Assembly (NCBI GenBank): GCA_017996515.1 | Contig: JAGOGU010000064.1 | Coordinates: forward strand, 1 to 7,605 | Reading direction: 5' to 3' | Source: Allobrachymonas sp. | Lineage (GTDB): Bacteria; Pseudomonadota; Gammaproteobacteria; Burkholderiales; Burkholderiaceae_C | Length of the DNA stretch: 7,605 nucleotides | Shown here: positions 6,601 through 7,605 of the stretch, piece by piece | Numbering within the stretch: the first letter of the stretch is position 1 | Layout: every line of letters begins with the position of its first letter | Made by a program: the position numbers and the translations under genes | The notes under the pieces: model-generated | Database searches by the model: none | Told to the model about the DNA's origin: nothing | What the model saw: only the letters and a program-made list of their open reading frames with translations

Positions 6601-7605
6601 AGCGGGGGCGGCGCTCGGCCACTTGTCTGGCGGCGGGGGTGGCAAGCTGCGTTTCGTAATCGCGCAGCGCCGCGCCCGTGTGGGACGTGGGGTGGCGCGC
6701 CACCTCGGCGGGCGTGCCTTGCGCCACCACGGCGCCACCCGCATCGCCGCCTTCCGGCCCCAGGTCGATCAGCCAGTCACTGGCGCGCATCACGTCCAGG
6801 TTGTGCTCGATCACGATCAGGCTGTGGCCTGCGTCCAGCAGCTTGCGGAAGGCCCGCATCAGCTTGGCGATGTCGTCAAAGTGCAGGCCGGTGGTGGGTT
6901 CGTCAAACAGAAACAGCGTGCCTTTGCGGGCCAAGGTCTGGCGCGATTTGGCGGCGCTTTGCGCAGCCTCGGCCAGAAAGCCCGCGAGCTTGAGGCGCTG
7001 CGCCTCGCCGCCGCTCAATGTGGGCACGGGCTGGCCCAGCTTCACATAGTCCAGCCCCACATCAACGATGGGTTGCAGGGCGCGGATCACTTCTCTATCG
7101 GCAGCAAATAGTTGCGCGGCTTCGGCCACCGTGAGGTCCAGCACATCGGCCACGTTCAGGTGGCGGCCGGCGCGCTCGATGCGTACTTCCAGCACCTCGG
7201 GCCGGTAGCGCTGGCCGTCGCAGTCGGGGCAGCGCAGGTACACGTCGCTGAGGAACTGCATTTCCACATGCTCAAAGCCGCTGCCGCCGCAGGCGGGGCA
7301 GCGCCCGTCGCCGCTGTTGAAGCTGAACTTGGCCGCCGTGTAGCTGCGCTGGCGCGCCAGCGGCGCGTCGGCAAACAGCTTGCGGATGGCGTCCCACGCG
7401 CCCACGTAGCTGACGGGGTTGCTGCGCGCGGTTTTGCCAATGGGCGATTGATCGACAAAGACCACGCCGCTCAAATGATCGGCGCCCAGCAGGCGGTCGT
7501 GCGCGCCGGGCGCTTCGGTGGCCTGGCCAAAGTGGCGCATCAGCGCGGGGGCCAGCACGTCCTGGATCAGCGTGGATTTGCCGCTACCGCTCACCCCCGT
7601 GACGG
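3695..7605 (-). CDS. uvrA: Oversized tandem UvrA (excinuclease ABC subunit A), 5' part outside window
   Basis: UvrA is the ATP-dependent damage-recognition subunit of nucleotide excision repair; it loads UvrB on DNA. The frame is open to the right edge; the GTG at 7594 lies inside a P-loop (VTGVSGSGKST) and is not a start. Numbering from that codon as 1, an ABC-II module of a first unit comes first: P-loop, DQSPIGKTARSNP 48-60, zinc cysteines 99/102/122/125, LSGGEAQR 193-200, DEPTTGLH 231-238, His264. A complete second unit follows. Its ABC-I has GVSGSGKST 370-378, the NEGQRRYLESLNAYAR segment, a UvrB-binding region about 455-545, cysteines 605/608/629/632, LSGGEAQR 758-765 and DEPTIGLH 784-791. 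A low-complexity linker (867-945) leads to its ABC-II: P-loop 974-982, cysteines 1086/1089/1109/1112, LSGGEAQR 1176-1183, DEPTVGLH 1212-1219, His1245. Ordinary UvrA has about 940 residues and two ATPase modules; here three are visible. The second-unit insertion domain is short. The stop is TGA. Whether this protein performs housekeeping repair or works beside a normal UvrA elsewhere cannot be seen here. Confidence 0.93.
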   Translation of the reverse strand, partial: VTGVSGSGKSTLIQDVLAPALMRHFGQATEAPGAHDRLLGADHLSGVVFVDQSPIGKTARSNPVSYVGAWDAIRKLFADAPLARQRSYTAAKFSFNSGDGRCPACGGSGFEHVEMQFLSDVYLRCPDCDGQRYRPEVLEVRIERAGRHLNVADVLDLTVAEAAQLFAADREVIRALQPIVDVGLDYVKLGQPVPTLSGGEAQRLKLAGFLAEAAQSAAKSRQTLARKGTLFLFDEPTTGLHFDDIAKLMRAFRKLLDAGHSLIVIEHNLDVMRASDWLIDLGPEGGDAGGAVVAQGTPAEVARHPTSHTGAALRDYETQLATPAARQVAERRPRYGADLASASQSIDIVHAREHNLKNLSVQIPRGKFNVITGVSGSGKSTLAFDILFNEGQRRYLESLNAYARSIVQPAGRPEVDAVYGIPPTVAIEQRLSRGGRKSTVGTTTEVWHFLRLLFVKLGVQHCVHDGAAVQPQTPERIAAQILTRFQGQTIGLLAPLVIGRKGVYTELADWARPRGYTHLRVDGEFLPTDKFPRIDRFKEHTIELPVMSLPATPGNEVQLREALARALEHGKGVVHVLHGIAGLARAMETGQPTAGIGQVEVFSTQRACPVCATSYAELDPRLFSYNSKHGWCPDCVGTGVKLTREQRKALDDSVLADDQKGREQTFAEPEVEGLGDAVCPSCQGTRLNPVARAVRLGGQFAITDLARLSVSDLRAWFDGLQLEGRDADIARDLVPEIKSRLDFLQQVGLGYLTLDRGAPTLSGGEAQRIRLAAQLGSNLQGVCYVLDEPTIGLHARDNQILLGALHSLSAKGNTLVVVEHDEDTIRRAEHLIDIGPGAGVRGGTLVAQGTAADLAAAPDSATGRYLRDAMRHPMQARRAVLEMDIDTGRRGFAEHAEESTDASSTVAPEGLAAVDHPSGKKTRAKAQKASSASSAESSRPLRSKDAVQWLTVLGAHLHNLHDVDVRVPLKRLVAVTGVSGSGKSTLARDVLLANVAAWVSQRATKAGRDAMDAGKAPALQGCTGLKGFESIDRVLEVDQTPIGKTPRSCPATYIGFWDTVRKLFADTLEAKARGYGPGRFSFNTGEGRCPSCEGQGVRTIAMSFLPDVKVPCEVCHGARFNPETLAVTWRGKNIGDVLQMEVDEAVEFFASMPAISHPLQLLKDVGLGYLTLGQPSPTLSGGEAQRIKLVTELSKVRDDVTRRGQKAPHTLYVLDEPTVGLHMHDVEKLIRVLHRLTDGGHSVIVIEHDLDLIAEADWIIDLGPEGGDGGGRLVAAGTPEDVVKAGTHTGVALEPVLARKDD
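3799..3826. repeat. 28-bp exact direct repeat shared by the two UvrA ABC-II modules (second copy 6742-6769)
   Basis: The same 28 bases occur at 3799-3826 and 6742-6769. They encode the end of the IDLGPEGGD segment in the C-terminal ABC module of both units. The 24 bases encoding LSGGEAQR are also identical at 4046-4069 and 6995-7018, whereas the ABC-I module of the second unit uses different codons for the same motif. This supports duplication of, or exchange between, the ABC-II modules. Confidence 0.8.
4779..4944. repeat. Palindromic interspersed-type repeat embedded in frame in uvrA
   Basis: The left arm holds two tandem copies of a GC-rich unit: CGCAGAGGACGCGAAGAT (4779-4796) and CGCAGAGGACGCGGAAGAT (4799-4817). 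The right arm carries the same unit inverted: the complement of 4911-4928 reads CGCAGAGCACGCAGAAGA, 16 of 18 bases matching the second copy. It is followed by the complement of a further GGACGCAGAGG (4932-4942). The whole stretch encodes UvrA residues about 884-939, a Ser/Ala/Glu/Lys-rich linker with no UvrA homology. From memory, units of the CGCAGAGGACGC type occur as dispersed repeats in many bacterial genomes; copy number in this genome cannot be judged from one window. Confidence 0.7.

Noticed and set aside
4823..7111. 762-codon open frame on the plus strand across uvrA
   Set aside because: It is the antisense shadow of GC-rich uvrA codons. The His/Ala/Gly/Val/Gln-rich product has no domain, and the minus strand clearly encodes UvrA motifs throughout.
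7592..7594. GTG at 7594 as a start codon of a 1299-residue protein
   Set aside because: The codon is the Val inside the P-loop TGVSGSGKST. The frame continues upstream to the window edge with V-T-G codons, so the gene begins outside.

Overview
The window looks like a Burkholderiales (betaproteobacterial) chromosome, most likely Comamonadaceae-like. The evidence is a PhaB very close to the Ralstonia-type enzyme, a ribosomal protein S6 start, and a giant tandem UvrA of a kind I associate with this order. Family assignment is inference. All four supported genes lie on the minus strand, so transcription runs from high to low coordinates. The order along transcription is uvrA (open at the right window edge), a NERD-nuclease/UvrD-type helicase, phaB, and rpsF (open at the left edge). 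I see no tRNA, rRNA, CRISPR array, transposase or integrase.

Region by region. 3695-7605 holds the 3' part of an oversized uvrA. The visible 1303 codons carry three ABC ATPase modules: the last module of a first UvrA-like unit, followed by a complete second UvrA unit. A palindromic interspersed repeat (4779-4944) is embedded in frame and forms the linker between the two ATPase halves of that second unit. 3410-3694 is intergenic, with a weak terminator candidate for uvrA and a helicase promoter placed so that the mRNA may be leaderless. 1523-3409 encodes a stand-alone 628-residue nuclease-helicase. Its base composition is clearly lower in GC than uvrA: hand counts of single 60-base lines gave 26 and 31 G/C in the helicase versus 45 in uvrA. 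This fits an acquired gene, possibly genome defence. 1213-1522 is intergenic and carries an inverted repeat and the likely phaB promoter. 475-1212 is phaB, without phaC or phaA beside it in the window. 270-474 is a compact regulatory stretch. It has a phaB terminator hairpin overlapping a TTGACC/TATAAT promoter for rpsF, followed by an rpsF leader that can fold either as a terminator-like hairpin with a T7 tract or as a structure pairing with the edge of the ribosome binding site.

The genes do not form one pathway. uvrA is nucleotide excision repair, the helicase is a putative DNA-processing or defence enzyme, phaB is polyhydroxybutyrate synthesis, and rpsF is translation. The most notable items are the tandem UvrA with its in-frame repeat and shortened insertion domain, the lone NERD-helicase, and the structured rpsF leader.
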